Assembly (NCBI GenBank): GCA_973895155.1
Contig: OZ316898.1
Span: 1,922,001 to 1,986,000, forward strand
DNA from: Marsupella aquatica
Lineage: Eukaryota; Marchantiophyta
Reading direction: 5' to 3'
DNA: 64,000 nucleotides
Below the pieces are notes generated by a model that did not search any database, was not told the origin of the DNA, and saw only the letters and a program-made list of their open reading frames with translations. This document shows, in pieces, positions 61,301 to 64,000 of the stretch. How positions within the stretch are numbered: the first letter of the stretch is position 1; each line of letters begins with the position of its first letter. The translations under genes and the position numbers were made by a program.

Positions 61301-63098
61301 TGACTCTTCTCCGGTACTGCTATCAAATGAAACTCAACTCTGCTAAAGGCTTCCGCAGAAATACATTAATTTTGATTAGTTTGTGACTTGCATCGTTTTA
61401 TTGGTTGTCAACAATGGAATAGATTTGCACATCTGAGACAAGAGTTACAAAGAAAGTATTATTTATAAGTGGGATAGTTCAGTATTTGCTTTCAAGTTGG
61501 CATGGCTGTCTTCAGGATGAAACATGACTCTTGTTTCTTTGTATTCTCGTTGTCATGGCGCAGGCTGTCTATCTAGCTGGCGCCAAGGAATATTATACCT
61601 ACGCGTGAGACATTTGAAATTGATGGAATCATTTCATGAAAAGTCAAGTTGGACTGCATTTCTAGCATAATTTTGTAACCTAAGAACCAGTCTGACTGGC
61701 AGTCCAATTCATTGAATGCTCTTTCGCTAATTGGGCCATCTTCCATGGCATGGATTTTGCAGGCAATATCAACTTGCATGTGGACCTCCTTTGGTGAACG
61801 TTGATCCCACTCCGTGCTTGGGACTCTTCAGAGGAACTCTTGGTATGATTGTCTCTTGTCCTCTGTGATAGGGAGCACCATTCCCCTCCTGTGCCTCTAC
61901 TTTTCTCATGCCTAGTTAGCACTTTTTATCTTAGTTATCCCTATACTAAAGTCTTAGTTATCGCTATACTAAAGAAGCCGAAGCCATTATCTCGACTATA
62001 TATAATAACATCTTTCTAATGGTTGAATCTAGATGCGCCATGTACTTCTTTCTACCATCTTTCTATGTTTAAATTTGCGCCCCTGGATGAGAATAAACGA
62101 GAGGGTTAATCTAAATTGGATGAAGGACAAACATTGTGCCCATCTTCAATAATATGGCATTTGCGAATGGCTGGAAAGTAGCCATTTAAATTACTTGAAG
62201 TAGTCATAGAACTAAGAAATAGCCCTCGATGTTAGACGAGATCTTACATGACCAATGTCCTCTCTAATGACTACCTCTGGAGTTTTGCAGGTAACAACAG
62301 CTACACCAATGTGTCTCGCCTTGGGTTCTATTCCCAATACTTTCCACAACCCACATCTACATACAACGTCAATCACCTTGGCCAAGGTAGGGTGCATCTT
62401 TCTTTCCAATTGTTTTTACTGTCTTATGTTTTATAAACTAATTAATATGCCCAATTAATCATCCATATAGTATGTAGTACCTACCGTTAGTAAGGTAATG
62501 ACACTAGAAGGGTGTGCAAAGTATCATATTACAAGTTGTTACTGGCCACAACTAATAACACAAAAAGAGTCATGGCTGTAACGGTACAGCTCACTCAATT
62601 AGGATGGGTCTAGCGGGTGTCCATTCAACATTTTACGTGTTCTATTATCAATTCCATATAACTGATTCTCAAGTCCTTTTGTGAAACTTAATAGTAATGT
62701 CAGTTAAATCTACAACTTTAAGGGGAGCCTTTTGTCACAATGCTCATATTCTCAACCTTACACATTTCTTAACTTATGTAATTGCAGGTTTGTTAACAAG
62801 GAAATTTGCATTTTATGACAAGGGAACTAAGGATAATGAGGCTTCTTATGGGCAACCCACACCTCCAAGTTATGACTTAACATAGTTTCCAGCCAGCCTT
62901 CCAATGCAATACTGGATTGGGGGGATTGATGCAGTGTCGGACCCAACCGATGCAGCACAAATTTTAGCTTTGGTGCCAAATTCAAATAGAGAAGTTCATA
63001 CTATACCAAACTATGGCCATTCAGATTTTATCCTGGGTTCTAATGCTTACATAGATATTTATCCATCTCTTATAGCATTCCTTAAGAAGCATGTGTAG
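58346..63098 (+). pseudogene. Triacylglycerol lipase, second copy with premature stop
   Basis: All nine exons of the intact gene at 33.3-38.1 kb are found with conserved splice sites: 58346-58507, 59446-59559, 60117-60257, 60382-60495, 61149-61313 (one codon shorter), 61564-61604, 61763-61842, 62291-62386 and 62788-63098. In the last exon TAG at 62883-62885 replaces the TCG serine codon of the intact copy. Translation would end at 336 residues, 72 short of the intact protein, losing the acidic triad region and the catalytic His, which remain readable downstream (GGIDAVSDPTDA, NYGHSDF). GHSLG is intact. It could be a recent pseudogene or give a truncated inactive protein. Several substitutions elsewhere (for example CSRG for CGRG, GGDTWVDN for GGDNWVVN) fit relaxed constraint. 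Confidence 0.9.
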
Positions 63099-63449
63099 GA
63101 TCCAGCAGCAAATTCTATTATTGGCATCAGACATGCATACATGAGTTTACAAAAAGGTTATGGAAGTGGTCATTCAGACTCACACATAGGCCAGAGGTGG
63201 TCAACTAGGTAGAACAGGGCAGTTATCATGTAGTTACCAAATGTGCAGCAACAAAATAAATTGTAGAAGGCTCCAAAGAGCTCGATCAACAGATCTGCCC
63301 CAACCTGTATCACACTCTACACGGAAAGAGTTTATGTTGTTTGATAAAAGTCTGCAAATTGCTGTCGATATAAAGCTTAGTGTTGCCCATTCCCTTTCAG
63401 TGATTTGGTATGAGTTGATGCATGAGTTGGAAGACAAGGTAGAAGACAA

Positions 63450-63773
63450 GACACTCTTAGGATTTACTCTTAGGTCTAGATTTACGATTGTATCGTAGTC
63501 AGGGCTAACCTTAATTGCAGACTAGGTTAGGTTAGTCATGTTGTGTGCACACACTATACCCAAGCGGTGTTTGCTTGGAGAGTAGGAACTTCAGGCTCGT
63601 TGTTACGGAGCCAGTTGAGAGATAGGGGGAGCTTGTGATGTGGATGTTTGGTCTAGAGTGCGGTAAAGCTTTTGTGTGTTTCCGTGGAAGTGAATCACTT
63701 ATCTCTCTGTGTCGACACTTGTGCGTTGGATGGTTCATGGACTTGCCGTTGTGATTGTCGCCTATGTTCAACA
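63450..63773. mobile_element. Insertion of about 320 bp downstream of the lipase pseudogene
   Basis: The left copy reads GAAGACAGGACAGATGGAGG without interruption (near 38450). The right copy has AAGACA, then about 320 extra bases, then CAGACAGATGGAGG, so a short ACA/AGACA sequence flanks both sides like a target duplication. The insert shares GGCTAACCTTA, GTTGTG.GCAC and TTGTGTGTTTCCGTGG-type blocks with repeats near 31.9-32.2 kb, suggesting a member of the same dispersed family, perhaps a solo-LTR-like piece. Confidence 0.45.
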
Positions 63774-63794
63774 GACAGATGGAGGTAAGAGAAC

Positions 63795-64000
63795 TGGACT
63801 CCGAGAGTAAAAAGGAGACTTGAATGTCTGCTTGTTCTTGTAAAGCCCCCCATTAGTCTCTACTTTGGATGTTGATCATTAGAAAAGGAAGACTTGCACG
63901 TCCACTCTTTCTTGTAAAGCCCCCCATTAGTCTCTACTTTGGATGTTGATCATTATTTAGAAAAGGAGGACTTGCATGTCTGCTGGTTCTTGTGAAGCCC
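63795..64000 (+). repeat. 85-bp tandem repeat, right copy, about three units
   Basis: Three units with CCCCCCATTAGTCTCTACTT and GGATGTTGATCATT; the array runs into the window edge. The left duplicate has about two units. Confidence 0.75.

Larger units (their letters stand above)
53190..63998 (+). repeat. Segmental duplication, right (degraded) copy
   Basis: Collinear with 22482-38700. Missing relative to the left copy: about 22865-23705 and about 23993-30285, the latter removing nearly all of CFAP100 and the whole alanine-rich gene. Extra relative to the left copy: about 1.4 kb at 55829-57213 and about 320 bp at 63450-63773. The repeat continues to the window edge. Confidence 0.92.

Noticed and set aside
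22482-63998. Window-scale duplication as a simple assembly artefact
   Set aside because: The copies differ by many substitutions, several large indels and independent insertions, which an artefact would not produce.

Overview
This is a stretch of a plant nuclear genome. Its genes are multi-exon with GT/AG introns, it lies in a repeat-rich background, and it carries plant families (germin-like cupin, acid-lipase-type triacylglycerol lipase, En/Spm-type CACTA transposon, Helitron-like elements). A gene for the flagellar protein CFAP100 points to a land plant with swimming sperm. A moss is my first guess; a lycophyte, fern or other seedless plant is possible. I cannot name the species.

Layout. 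1-5.9 kb: no gene, with a short inverted repeat and Helitron-like relics carrying a 35-bp minisatellite. 6.2-7.3 kb: two-exon germin-like gene (+). 9.1-9.7 kb: another Helitron-like 3' end. 11.1-15.0 kb: two tandem SERAC1-like alpha/beta-hydrolase genes (-). 18.8-21.2 kb: a TSSC4-family U5 snRNP factor (+). 22.9-27.7 kb: CFAP100 (-, at least 14 exons). 28.8-29.4 kb: an alanine-rich unrecognised gene (-). 33.3-38.1 kb: an intact nine-exon secreted lipase (+). 40.5-53.0 kb: a 12.5-kb CACTA transposon with matching ends and a 3-bp target duplication. 53.2 kb to the window end: a second copy of the 22.5-38.7 kb segment. This copy has lost almost all of CFAP100 and the alanine-rich gene, and its lipase has a premature stop.

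The main story is a tandem segmental duplication followed by decay of one copy, with a large CACTA element sitting between the copies. The CACTA element keeps a TNPA-like gene and the C-terminal part (DUF4218/DUF4216-like) of a TNP2 transposase. No TNP2 catalytic core can be seen, and its right arm is built of about seven 580-bp repeats, each holding a near-perfect 36-bp palindrome. The ordinary genes have unrelated roles (cell wall, lipid, splicing, flagellum) and are not a pathway. Gene models were built by hand from open frames and splice sites; reading-frame phase was checked across every exon junction given below as resolved.
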